A DNA stretch of 55,175 bases from positions 1 to 55,175 of the forward strand of contig JANSXP010000051.1 of NCBI GenBank assembly GCA_024742875.1. Direction: 5' to 3'. Below the pieces are notes generated by a model. That model had not been told where the DNA came from. It made no database searches and saw nothing but the letters and a program-made list of their open reading frames with translations. Origin of the DNA: Planctomycetaceae bacterium (GTDB lineage: Bacteria > Planctomycetota > Planctomycetia > Planctomycetales > Planctomycetaceae). Shown here in pieces: positions 1 through 7,060 of the stretch (its first letter is position 1; the number at the start of each line of letters is the position of its first letter). Position numbers and translations under genes: made by a program.

Positions 1-71
1 ATGGTCTCCGCATCGCGAAGCTTCTTCACAATCTGCTCCGCTGAATGACGCTTTCGTCGTTTCGTTGACAT
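1..71 (-). mobile_element. IS3-family transposase OrfA, N-terminal fragment at window edge
   Basis: The minus strand starts an ORF at an ATG at 71 that runs off the window. It encodes MSTKRRKRHSAEQIVKKLRD and a few more residues, the lysine/arginine-rich start and helix of the first (HTH) transposase ORF of IS3-family elements. A GGAG ribosome-binding site lies about 5 bases upstream. Only 23 residues are visible, so OrfB and the far inverted repeat lie outside. The near end of the element should fall somewhere in 72-170, but I could not define an inverted repeat or target duplication from one end. Family call from memory of the OrfA N-terminus. Confidence 0.72.
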
Positions 72-167
72 CGAATCTCCTTGCCTATCTCGGCTCCGAG
101 ACTCTCATAACTGCTGGACCAATTCAACAATGGCAGACCACCCGGACAGCCGTATCAACCAACGCAG

Positions 168-455
168 TTGACAAATGGTCACATATCGTGGTTTTGGTAC
201 AACGCACTTGGGCGGCTTGTCGATACAAACTGGACAAGCCTGCCACAAAATCAGTATGACCTTTTGCAGACCATGAGTGACGGTGATGTGATTGCCAAAA
301 AGCATCACATTTACCATGTGCGAACGGCAAAGTGCTGGTCCAACGAAAAGGATCAGATTGATTACTTCGGCATCTTTAAGCTGGTTGTTCGTATTGCCGA
401 TGATGGCACCAAACGTCTCAACTGGGAACTTTTTGAGGAGGACGTGTTTCAATGA
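168..455 (+). CDS. Hypothetical protein, possibly 5'-truncated by the IS
   Basis: Unrecognised protein of up to 95 residues from a TTG at 168. The frame is open back to 111 with no better start, so the real gene may have begun further left and been cut by the IS insertion. A shorter ATG start at 273 gives 60 residues (MSDGDVIAKKHH...). The C-terminal half, with aromatic and acidic residues, looks like genuine protein. Its stop overlaps the ATG of the next gene (ATGA at 452-455), so the two are probably translationally coupled and of related function. Function unknown. Confidence 0.5.
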   Translation: MTNGHISWFWYNALGRLVDTNWTSLPQNQYDLLQTMSDGDVIAKKHHIYHVRTAKCWSNEKDQIDYFGIFKLVVRIADDGTKRLNWELFEEDVFQ

Positions 456-1105
456 AAGCGATTACAGCGTTCGGTTTTTTGGCATTGTTGAGTGTGGGAG
501 CGGCGGCAATTGCGTGGCAATCACAGCCGCCACAGAACGATGAACCGGGGTGTTGTGGCGAGGATTCAGGTGAGTACGAATTGACAGCTGAGGAAACGGC
601 AGCGGTCGAACAAATTTTTGCGGACGCCGACGCAAACGGCGTGGTTGCTCCAGGTACGGTCGTACCTGGAGGAATCGTGTTGCAGCCTCCCTCCGATGAT
701 GTCAGATACACCTTTGCCATCCCAGAGGAAAAGCAATCATGGGGCGCGGCCGACAAAATTGGCGTATCTCAGGATTTGGTTGATCAGTTTGGTGACATGA
801 CAACAGAGCTGGATGCGATCGAAGCTGTTCACATTGAGCGTGAGCAGTTTGTCATGGACGACAAGCGAATTGACATCCCATCCAATGCTGTCTGGGAAAT
901 CAGGGTGACAAAGGTTGTCGATTACGAAGGGCAGCCCGCCTACGAAGTATTCGCCAACGCTGGAGTTGCTGGTATCGCCACGTATGAATGGAATGGTGGC
1001 GTGTGCTGGCTGAAAGAAATGTGGAGTGTTGAAGACGATGGCGTACCGCAATTGCTGAATCGTCAAACGTGGGACTTTACTGAACAGTTCGTGCTGCCAG
1101 AGTAA
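452..1105 (+). CDS. Secreted hypothetical protein
   Basis: A 217-residue protein with a clear N-terminal signal sequence: MKAITAFGFLALLSVGAAAIA, then a polar, acidic mature part. A CCGEDSGE stretch follows at about residues 33-40. No known domain recognised. The mature region alternates strands and loops and has few lysines, as expected for an exported beta-rich protein. It overlaps the preceding ORF by 4 bases and is followed 24 bases later by a strong terminator, so the two genes form a closed transcription unit. Start chosen for the signal peptide and the ATGA coupling. Function unknown. Confidence 0.8.
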   Translation: MKAITAFGFLALLSVGAAAIAWQSQPPQNDEPGCCGEDSGEYELTAEETAAVEQIFADADANGVVAPGTVVPGGIVLQPPSDDVRYTFAIPEEKQSWGAADKIGVSQDLVDQFGDMTTELDAIEAVHIEREQFVMDDKRIDIPSNAVWEIRVTKVVDYEGQPAYEVFANAGVAGIATYEWNGGVCWLKEMWSVEDDGVPQLLNRQTWDFTEQFVLPE

Positions 1106-1128
1106 CACGACCTCACGCATCCGGCAGG

Positions 1129-1161
1129 GGATCAGGATTAGCCGGGCCTGATCCTTTTTTT
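1129..1161 (+). terminator. Rho-independent terminator after the secreted protein gene
   Basis: Perfect 8-bp stem GGATCAGG (1129-1136) and CCTGATCC (1147-1154), a 10-base loop and seven T at 1155-1161. It lies just downstream of the gene ending at 1105. Confidence 0.9.
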
Positions 1162-1241
1162 ATGCGCTTTGCCGGAACTCCGCACCCGCCACTGACGTCA
1201 CAAATCAGTTGGCAACCCTAACCCAAACGGAGCAGTATGTG

Positions 1242-1613
1242 ATGAAACGAAAGTCAATTCTGTGGGCAATCTTTGCGGTGACGTCACTCATAGCTGTGCA
1301 GCAGAACATGCCGGACAGTCGGCCGTGATTGGAACAGCCAGACGATCCAATTGTTGCCCGACAGCAGGTGGTGCTGTCGGACGACGAGACGATGTCGTTT
1401 AATGACTATTCAGACGTCAGTGAGCAGCGGATGCGGCCGAAGCAGGAAAACGAATGGCAGCAATTCGTTGACGAGCAATATCGGCGTTCTTCGGCAATGC
1501 AAGCGAGCAGCATGTCATGGGAAAACGATCGGGACGTGAAGCGATTAAAGCACAATCTCCCCGGTTTTGGAGACGAGTTGGCAATTCCCGGTGAGGAAGG
1601 CAGCAAGCAGTGA
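1242..1613 (+). pseudogene. Exported hypothetical protein split by an in-frame TGA
   Basis: From ATG 1242, with GGAG upstream, the frame encodes a signal-like sequence (MKRKSILWAIFAVTSLIAV...), then meets TGA at 1326-1328. Without a shift it continues as 94 more residues of polar, charged protein to 1613. The split leaves the signal peptide on one side and the mature protein on the other, which suggests one gene with a nonsense mutation. A TTG directly after the TGA (1329) could allow re-initiation. Selenocysteine is unlikely: there is no redox motif, and the nearest hairpin is too close to the TGA. Function unknown. Its stop overlaps the GTG of the next gene. Confidence 0.55.
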
Positions 1614-2211
1614 CGTCACGTAAACGCAACTGGATCATTGTCTGGGAATCGCAATCATCAGCATCGGTAGTGTCGGCCGTATCTGGTACGCATGGGAATA
1701 CGAATATTTGTACATGCGTTTTTCGTCGGTCGATCCGAATGCATTCGACGATTTAAGGGAACCGTATTTTCTGCTTCCCGGCCGGGCGGATCAATGCCAT
1801 ATTAACGACGTGGACGCAACCAGTGACGACCGTCCTGTCGTCCACATGTATCGATCGAACGACATCGATTTTGAATTATGGTGCAGCGATCTGATGGGCG
1901 AAAAATGTAAGCAGTTCGGTGACTTTGAAATGAGCATCGACGTCATGGCGGAATGGGCATTTCTAAATAAGAAACACTGTTACAGCGCTGGGCATAACCA
2001 GCCTGAATGGATTAACGGCGACTTTTGTTGTGGCAGGCTTTGGGCGGCGATGGATTGGCAGCCAGATAACGTTTTTGATCGTTTCTTTGAGGATAAGCCG
2101 CAGGTTGCTTACATGTCAGTCAGCATTGTCTTCGAGCGCCGAAGCAAGGGTCGTCGCACATGCTTGTCTGTTTGGCGGGGTGTTGTCGATTTGGACTGGT
2201 CACAAAACTGA
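1610..2211 (+). pseudogene. Single-TM hypothetical protein with a frameshift near 1642
   Basis: A GTG at 1610 overlaps the previous stop (GTGA) and reads MTSRKRNWIIV. Shifting by one base near 1640-1644 gives LGIAIISIGSVGRIWYAWEY and then the long open frame to 2211. Together the two frames make a basic N-terminus followed by one continuous membrane helix, the expected layout of a small anchored protein. In the shifted frame alone there is no good start before a TTG at 1708. The soluble part is about 165 residues, rich in aromatics and Cys, and matches no family I know. Either the gene is decayed or one base is missing in the assembly. Confidence 0.55.
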
Positions 2212-2263
2212 CCCCTTGCGCGCGTGACAGCGGCGCGTTAGCCTGTGGCCAAAGGAGATCGCC

Positions 2264-2740
2264 ATGGGTAACCCCCGAAAAAGCAACGCACAACATGTTG
2301 CTAATGGCACGTTCCGAAAAGATCGGCACGGTTCACCAGTCACCGCACGAGCTATTGATCTCGTCACAGAGCTGCCACCGGCACCCGATTATTTTTGCGA
2401 ATATGCCGTTGAACACTGGTCAGCTCTGGGTAATGAGCTGGTACGCGAAAAGAAGCTGACCCGCAGCGAGCTGCACCTGCTCGCATCCGCCTGCACCCTG
2501 CATGCACGCATCAGGGATCTGGGTGACGTCATCACACGTCGTCGTGAAACGCTTAACGGCTTTTTCACTGACGACAAAGAAACGATGAACGCGCTCAAAG
2601 AAAGCCGCATGACAATGCCGCCGTACAACAAGTGCCTGACCGATCTGGGTATGGGGGCTGTTGCTCGAAGCCAGGCCACGCAGTCACTGGCCGTGACGTC
2701 ATCCGGTGGACCCAAGCGGAAGCCCGCATTCAGTAAGTAG
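2264..2740 (+). CDS. Phage terminase small subunit, P27 family
   Basis: A 158-residue protein with an AAAGGAGA ribosome-binding site 5-6 bases before its ATG. Residues about 30-115 have the P27-family pattern: a proline-rich LPPAPDYFCEYAVEHWSAL segment, then helices with LTRSELHLLASACTLHARI, then a short Ser/Lys-rich tail. In tailed phages this subunit recognises DNA and loads the large ATPase/nuclease for packaging. No complete large subunit, portal or capsid gene follows; the next frame is only 67 residues. The gene is therefore probably a remnant of a prophage or a gene-transfer-like element. Its stop overlaps the next GTG. Confidence 0.7.
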   Translation: MGNPRKSNAQHVANGTFRKDRHGSPVTARAIDLVTELPPAPDYFCEYAVEHWSALGNELVREKKLTRSELHLLASACTLHARIRDLGDVITRRRETLNGFFTDDKETMNALKESRMTMPPYNKCLTDLGMGAVARSQATQSLAVTSSGGPKRKPAFSK

Positions 2741-2943
2741 TGAGCTGGGTTAACCAGACGCCACTGGCTGACATTCCGACGCATGACGCGAACGGTACGG
2801 ACTGGCTCGATGTGACATTCAATGCACGTAAGGACTTACGACACGGCTTCTTCGGTGCTAAGGAGGATAGCTCGAATAGGACCTCATTGAAGGCGCTGTG
2901 GACAAGAGCCCTGACATCTGAACGACGGTCCGCACATCGGTAG
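2740..2943 (+). CDS. Short ORF coupled to the terminase gene
   Basis: A 67-residue frame starting at a GTG that overlaps the terminase stop codon by one base. The N-terminal part (about 50 residues, with GTDWLDVTFNARKDL) looks like real coding sequence; the last 20 are arginine/serine-rich and less convincing. By position it could be the start of a truncated terminase large subunit, but no ATPase motif is visible, so this is only inference. The stretch from 2944 to 3140 shows no supported gene. Confidence 0.35.
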   Translation: MSWVNQTPLADIPTHDANGTDWLDVTFNARKDLRHGFFGAKEDSSNRTSLKALWTRALTSERRSAHR

Positions 2944-3140
2944 CGATCTGCAAAACCCAAGCAGCCAGCATGTGAACGATCGCTGTGTGCCGCGTCTGGT
3001 GGGCATTGCGGTCACGCACACCCGCTTCTTGCAGCAGTGGTTTTCACACGCGGCGGTGGTCCTGTTCACTACAGAAGTGGCTCAACTTGACGCACTGCGA
3101 ACGTAGAACCGCCGTCATGCTGAACACGTGTTTTTTGATG

Positions 3141-3275
3141 GGGGGATTGAATGGTGAATTGCAATCGCGTGACCGTAATGGGCAGGTGTCAACGTCGGTT
3201 CGCCCTGGTATCATTTCCTGCAGTTCAGCCATCGCTCGCTTCGTTCAGGGCGGTGTCGTAGCACCTTCTGTTGTA
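3141..3275 (+). repeat. Dispersed cassette-leader repeat, copy A
   Basis: One of four related elements, each just upstream of a small plus-strand gene. Copy A aligns with copy B over its whole length, from GGGGGATTGAATGG through a TGGTATCAT box at 3206-3214 (extended -10 pattern) to TTCGTTCAGGGCGGTGTCGT. In RNA, GCCAUCGCUC and GGGCGGUGUC can pair around a GCUUCGUUCA loop, with one mismatch. The downstream GTG start (3291) is about 77 bases after the -10 box. Confidence 0.75.
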
Positions 3276-3290
3276 GGACACTACTTAACT

Positions 3291-3551
3291 GTGATTTCGG
3301 CAATAATTACATTTCTGGCCGTGCTCCTTTTCGCGGCAGCAATCAAGTCGCTCGGCGGCCTCAAAGAGATGTACGACCACACCGACTCTGGTCCCAAAGA
3401 CCCGCTGCATACGTCCTTTAGCGTGCTGTTTTCGACTAATCCACCAAGCCCGGAGTTCCGTTCGCATCAACGCCGAATTATCTGGATGTTCTGTGGCTCC
3501 ATGCTGCTGCTCTACGTCGCTCGCATCGTGTCCGTACAGTCGTCACAGTAG
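3291..3551 (+). CDS. Small two-TM membrane protein (cassette A)
   Basis: An 86-residue protein from GTG 3291. It begins directly with a hydrophobic helix (ISAIITFLAVLLFAAAI), has a polar middle part of about 45 residues with a proline cluster, and ends in a second helix (WMFCGSMLLLYVARIV). The frame is open upstream to 2985, but that part lies in the repeat and reads as non-protein sequence, so I place the start after the repeat. AGGA lies about 13 bases upstream. No family recognised. Its placement behind a leader repeat is shared with three other small genes. Confidence 0.55.
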   Translation: MISAIITFLAVLLFAAAIKSLGGLKEMYDHTDSGPKDPLHTSFSVLFSTNPPSPEFRSHQRRIIWMFCGSMLLLYVARIVSVQSSQ

Positions 3552-3690
3552 CAGGTCTCAGCAACTACAAGGCCCACAAACGTCGCATGATCGAGGAGAC
3601 GTTTTCCACGATGCTATCGGGACATAGTATCCAACCCGGTTCTGGGTATCCGGATATTCCGATCTGACCCGATCAGTCGCAAAACATGAT

Positions 3691-3711
3691 GTTTACACTA
3701 GGCCTTCGGCA
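3691..3711. repeat. Short repeat with palindromic core, copy 1
   Basis: GTTTACACTAGGCCTTCGGCA resembles the sequence at 5807-5829 (TTTTACGCTGAGGCCTTCGGCA). Both contain GCCTTCGGC, and each lies about 105-130 bases beyond the 3' end of a minus-strand gene. Role unknown. The rest of 3552-3837 shows nothing else I can support. Confidence 0.4.
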
Positions 3712-3837
3712 TGGGGAACTGCATAGGGGAGATCGTATGTCGTCTGCGCTCGGCAGGATCATCGGGTAGCACATCCTTAGTCCTGTGCCACGCCATGTTC
3801 GCTACAGGATAAAAACGGCCCCTAGCCTGGCGGCGAC

Positions 3838-4341
3838 TCAGTGGCTCCTCTGCAAACAGCGACGCAGTGGTCGGCCGGCGATGAGAATCAACAGGCAGGA
3901 GGAGAGTGCTGCCGACGCAAACCAGAATTCGATGGCCACGTACCATCTTCCACCGGGCAAGTAGAGGGTGAATGGCCCGGAGTACCACACCTCAGACTTC
4001 GGCGAGACGTGTTGCACGCTGTACCAGTACCGGTCGAGCGAAGACTGTGCATATGCCCCGGTGTCTCGATTGTACGGACCGCGGAAAGGGGCAATCACGA
4101 CGTCAACGTCGAACGGCACTCTAACCACCTCGGGGTCAAAGCCGAAATGGACAATCGTTCTGTCCGAACTAAAACGGGCCATCCCCCATTGGCAGAACAA
4201 CTTCAAATCGAACATCTTGCCGTTCAGCGTGGCCGCATAAAGAGTTACCCCGAGGACACAGAGACATGCAAGTGTTGCAAACGGTCGTATGATCCTAAAC
4301 GTAACGCGCCTTGCTTCGGTCAGTGACACTCGGTTGAGCAT
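3838..4341 (-). CDS. Membrane protein with two TM helices, unknown function
   Basis: A 167-residue protein. The frame extends further upstream, but the ATG at 4341 has a strong GGAGG ribosome-binding site 7 bases before it, so I start there. A basic N-terminus (MLNRVSLTEARRVTFRI) leads into TM1 (PFATLACLCVLGVTLYAA). A polar external region of about 90 residues follows, then a C-terminal helix (FWFASAALSSCLLILIAG) and an Arg-rich tail. The arrangement resembles a family of small planctomycete membrane proteins with a periplasmic loop, but I cannot name one. Monocistronic in appearance and opposite to its neighbours. Confidence 0.7.
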   Translation of the reverse strand: MLNRVSLTEARRVTFRIIRPFATLACLCVLGVTLYAATLNGKMFDLKLFCQWGMARFSSDRTIVHFGFDPEVVRVPFDVDVVIAPFRGPYNRDTGAYAQSSLDRYWYSVQHVSPKSEVWYSGPFTLYLPGGRWYVAIEFWFASAALSSCLLILIAGRPLRRCLQRSH

Positions 4342-4457
4342 GGTGGAGCCTCCGCTGGGACCGTAACCGAAACTCATAACAGATGACACGGCAAATGGGT
4401 CGACTCTATGCACGGCAAACCTGGAATCGCGGGCATAGGGAATACGACTTTCCTGGG

Positions 4458-4619
4458 ATGGAATTGACGGCTGTGATTTGGTTTCTCTGCAAACTGGCTG
4501 CCCGGTCGGCGTTGGTAACTGCCATTGCGATGACGGTCCTCTGCCAGTTTCAATACGTCGTTGCGTGGTGGTCGTATTTCGCTGCGTACTCCACGCCTGA
4601 GGGGTGGGCTGTTGAGTAG
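4458..4619 (+). CDS. Possible small membrane protein
   Basis: A 53-residue frame from ATG 4458 (MELTAVIWFLCKLAARSALV...) that is strongly hydrophobic through its middle and ends in a polar tail. The frame is open from 4383, but the upstream residues look non-coding. The ribosome-binding site is poor (CCTGGG). The stretch 4620-4837 after it has only short, unconvincing frames. Could be a pseudogene remnant. Low confidence. Confidence 0.3.
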   Translation: MELTAVIWFLCKLAARSALVTAIAMTVLCQFQYVVAWWSYFAAYSTPEGWAVE

Positions 4620-4837
4620 CCCCCGTGATTGTTCAGATGTCGCGTTCTTTAGGATTCTCGCACCTGGTTTTGATAAACCGATCCCCAGGCTCGCCTACTT
4701 CGTACCAATCGAACACCGTGTGTTCATCGACCACGGATATCTGGTCACCTCTGCTTGTGCTCAACGCGCAGCTCTGGGGGATTGACCGCCGCAGAAAACG
4801 AACGGGCAGCGGCGAAGACTCTTAGCACATCTTTCCA

Positions 4838-4967
4838 GGGGGATTCGATGGCGAATTACAACCGCGTGCCCTGATGGGGAGGACCTCAACTTAGGCCGGC
4901 TGTGGTACAATTTCGCATGGTTCAAATATCGTCCGCTTCATTCAAGGCGGTGTTGTGAAAACCTTCC
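4838..4967 (+). repeat. Dispersed cassette-leader repeat, copy B
   Basis: It has the same layout as copy A: GGGGGATTCGATGG start, TGGTACAAT extended -10 box at 4903-4911, then an RNA hairpin AAUAUCGUC / GGCGGUGUU (nine pairs counting G-U) around a GCUUCAUUCA-type loop, ending in GTGAAAACCTTCC. The gene start (GTG 4969) comes directly after it. Confidence 0.78.
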
Positions 4968-4968
4968 A

Positions 4969-5319
4969 GTGTTGGAGCGAGCTATTCGTACGTCAGACCA
5001 AATCGCAGTTGAACTCGCTGAGACGATTCGGAACATTTACAGACGTCCCTCAATGTACTCGCGCCCAGCCAATATCGAATGCACGCTCTGGGACTTTCAC
5101 TGGGCGTGGGGGATTGTCCATGAATCCGAGAGAGAATTTCAGAGACTCCGCTGCGACATTCTGTCACGGCACCAAGCTACGAGCGGGCTGTTTTCGCGAT
5201 TCAAACACGACAATCCCGACGCGACGGATGAAGATGCTCTTGCATTTACACTCAACGAATGGCGATCGATTTCACTCGCTCTTGGTGTTCCGCTCGATCC
5301 TGATGCGTCTTGCACCTAG
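4969..5319 (+). CDS. Small acidic hypothetical protein (cassette B)
   Basis: A 116-residue soluble protein starting at GTG 4969 (next codon TTG). Predicted mostly helical, with a central stretch IRNIYRRPSMYSRPANIECTL, then WDFHWAWGIVHESEREF and a C-terminal NEWRSISLALGVPLDP. The RPxMY motif and the length suggest a small single-domain cytosolic protein, possibly immunity-like, but I cannot assign a family. It lies directly behind leader repeat B. No toxin gene is next to it. Confidence 0.62.
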   Translation: MLERAIRTSDQIAVELAETIRNIYRRPSMYSRPANIECTLWDFHWAWGIVHESEREFQRLRCDILSRHQATSGLFSRFKHDNPDATDEDALAFTLNEWRSISLALGVPLDPDASCT

Positions 5320-5342
5320 ATCGGCCCAATCCTGAGTCACAT

Positions 5343-5460
5343 CTGGCAGGTGTTGCTCTGATGGATGTCAACGCTCGCTGGCCTTGGTACAATTAGGCGT
5401 AGCTCAAACACCGTCCGCTTCGTTTAGGGCGGTTTCGTAAAAACCTTCCGGTCTGCGGAC
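5343..5460 (+). repeat. Dispersed cassette-leader repeat, copy C
   Basis: Contains GATGTCAACGCTCGCTGGCC, the extended -10 TGGTACAAT at 5385-5393, and ACACCGUCC / GGGCGGUUU arms (one mismatch) around a GCUUCGUUUA loop, then CGTAAAAACCTTCCGG. It shares the core of copies A and B but lacks their GGGGGATT start. It ends 12 bases before ATG 5473. Confidence 0.75.
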
Positions 5461-5472
5461 AAGATCAAACCA

Positions 5473-5781
5473 ATGGCAACTGACTGGCGTCCCGACTTTG
5501 AGCAGGCTCTTGGCGAGACCTTTGGCGAATTCGTCTCGCCACCTGTGCCGTTAGAGGATGCGTCCGCGCACGAATGCTGCGAAGTTGTTTGGCACGTGGT
5601 TGGCGAGGGCGTGACTCCGGCAATGCTCGCAGCGCTCGATGAAGCTGGAATCACCGAACTGGCGAAATCCTTCGGCGAGGACTTCGAATGCGATCCACCA
5701 ACCTTCAAACAAATCCGTGACGCAATCTCCCACACGTTGGCACGCTGGCCTGTGGGGTCTTTGGGTGAATCAACGTCTTAA
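5473..5781 (+). CDS. Small acidic hypothetical protein (cassette C)
   Basis: A 102-residue soluble protein from ATG 5473. It has a Trp at residue 5, a helical segment FEQALGETFGEFV, the pattern EVVWHVVGEGVTPAMLAALDEAG, and a C-terminal amphipathic helix ending in a Ser/Glu tail. It is strongly acidic and has no signal peptide. No family recognised. Size, solubility and position behind leader repeat C match the cassette B gene. After its stop the sequence runs into the second copy of a short repeat at 5807. Confidence 0.62.
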   Translation: MATDWRPDFEQALGETFGEFVSPPVPLEDASAHECCEVVWHVVGEGVTPAMLAALDEAGITELAKSFGEDFECDPPTFKQIRDAISHTLARWPVGSLGESTS

Positions 5782-5806
5782 CTCGCTTCGTCGTCGGACA
5801 ACTTGG

Positions 5807-5829
5807 TTTTTACGCTGAGGCCTTCGGCA
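5807..5829. repeat. Short repeat with palindromic core, copy 2
   Basis: TTTTACGCTGAGGCCTTCGGCA matches 3691-3711. It lies downstream of the end of the minus-strand gene at 5934. Confidence 0.4.
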
Positions 5830-5933
5830 CAGGCCCTTGATGAGGGCCACCCGCAGCTCGATTAGTGGGAGGATCGGGAAACCGGAGAGAAGCGATCGAA
5901 GCTCCGCGTGCTTGGCGAGTCGTTTCAGGTCGT

Positions 5934-6343
5934 TCAGACGCGATTCTGATAGCGTTCGTTGAACTCCCGGTTCTTCTTCAGCTTCATCATCTGTCGAAAC
6001 GCAGCCACAAAGAACTGCCAGTTCCCCAGCCGGAACGTGTCGCCTGAATGCACAACACCCTTGTGGCAGGTGAAGCAAAGGCTCACACCGTTCCGTAGCT
6101 CATACGCTTTTTTCGGGTAGAGCGATTTCGGGTAAACGAAGGTCTTCCCGAGTCGCGAGGCCCACTGCATGACATCTCACGAATGTAGAGGCTGTCAAAG
6201 GAGTCCATCGGGCCTCCGCACGCTACCATGTGTGGAAACGCGAGGAAGTCGAAAGGGCGACCTTCTTCGTTGAAGATTTTTCGAACGCTGTACTCAGCCA
6301 GACCGATGTCTGCCGAGGGTTCGAATGCAGACCAAACTCTCAT
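5934..6343 (-). pseudogene. HNH-nuclease-like protein split by a frameshift
   Basis: Two overlapping minus-strand frames make one sensible protein. The first runs from ATG 6343 and carries FPHMVACGGPMDSFDSLYIRE. The second, from about 6180, carries QWASRLGKTFVYPKSLYPKK, then NGVSLCFTCHKGVVHSGD, and ends at 5934. The NGVSLCxxCH pattern preceded by a CGG is typical of the C-terminal zinc and catalytic part of HNH endonucleases. The shift near 6180 separates the halves, so the gene is probably inactive unless the base call is wrong. HNH genes are common in phages and next to terminases. Family call is moderate. Confidence 0.45.
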
Positions 6344-6406
6344 TGCGAATACTAATCAGAACGGTGAACGCCTAGGCTTCGAATTATCCGGCGCGTTGCA
6401 GTGTCA

Positions 6407-6844
6407 TCAACTGCCCTTTAAGACAACAAACATTTTGAACACGCTTACAATGTCTTTGGCCATGAACAACTCTGGATTGCTTTCCTCGTCGCCCCACAAT
6501 TCTGGATACAGTTCCATATCCGTGGAGATCAGGCACTTTAGCTCTTCAAGTTTTAGTGAAGACGAACTCATACATTCCCAATTGACGGGATGCATTCTTG
6601 GGCGGAAACGATCAACAATCGCTGACGACAAAGTCGCCGGACGTTGCATCGTTGGGTTAGCAAGGTCAAAACGTCGCCCTTCGCTGTCCACTAAAATCAA
6701 GAACTCAAGCAGACAATGGGCCTTGAAGATCTTCCGAGTTTGCAGTGTTAGCTGATATGAAGAAGCGATTAGTGTCAGTGCATAGTTCGGATATCCGAAT
6801 CTCAACGCTGGCCACACAACTTGGTCGAAACAGAACGCTCGCAT
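6407..6844 (-). CDS. Hypothetical protein
   Basis: A 145-residue minus-strand frame. The C-terminal 60 residues (SSLKLEELKCLISTDMELYP..., ending VFKMFVVLKGS) have the composition of real protein. The N-terminal part (MRAFCFDQVVWPALRFGYPNYALT...) is Arg/Phe-rich and less certain, so the true start may be internal. No family recognised. The opposite strand carries a long competing frame without protein-like composition. The 6845-7050 interval holds a 48-residue plus frame (6757-6903) that I do not trust. Confidence 0.45.
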   Translation of the reverse strand: MRAFCFDQVVWPALRFGYPNYALTLIASSYQLTLQTRKIFKAHCLLEFLILVDSEGRRFDLANPTMQRPATLSSAIVDRFRPRMHPVNWECMSSSSLKLEELKCLISTDMELYPELWGDEESNPELFMAKDIVSVFKMFVVLKGS

Positions 6845-7060
6845 TTCTCAGGTTCCCAGACTTTGTCTTCGATCGCTTGGCAAGCAAGAGCCACTCACAG
6901 TGACAGACCTAAACGTGGTGGACTTCAATCGGCCCGCCAACCCGGCCGCACATCTGGCACGTGTTCCCGTCGCGCAGGCGGCAGGACGCCGTACTAGACC
7001 GCATAGAGACGGATCGCCAAGCCGCCCCAGAGGTTCATCTGCGGCAGGAGAATGCACAAC

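Noticed and set aside
1326-1328. In-frame TGA as selenocysteine
   Set aside because: No Cys motif around it, and the only local hairpin (TTGGA/TCCAA) has its loop 5 bases after the TGA, too close for a bacterial SECIS.
6757-6903. 48-residue plus-strand frame (MKKRLVSVHSSDIRI...)
   Set aside because: Overlaps the minus-strand gene at 6407-6844, has no ribosome-binding site and no recognisable features.
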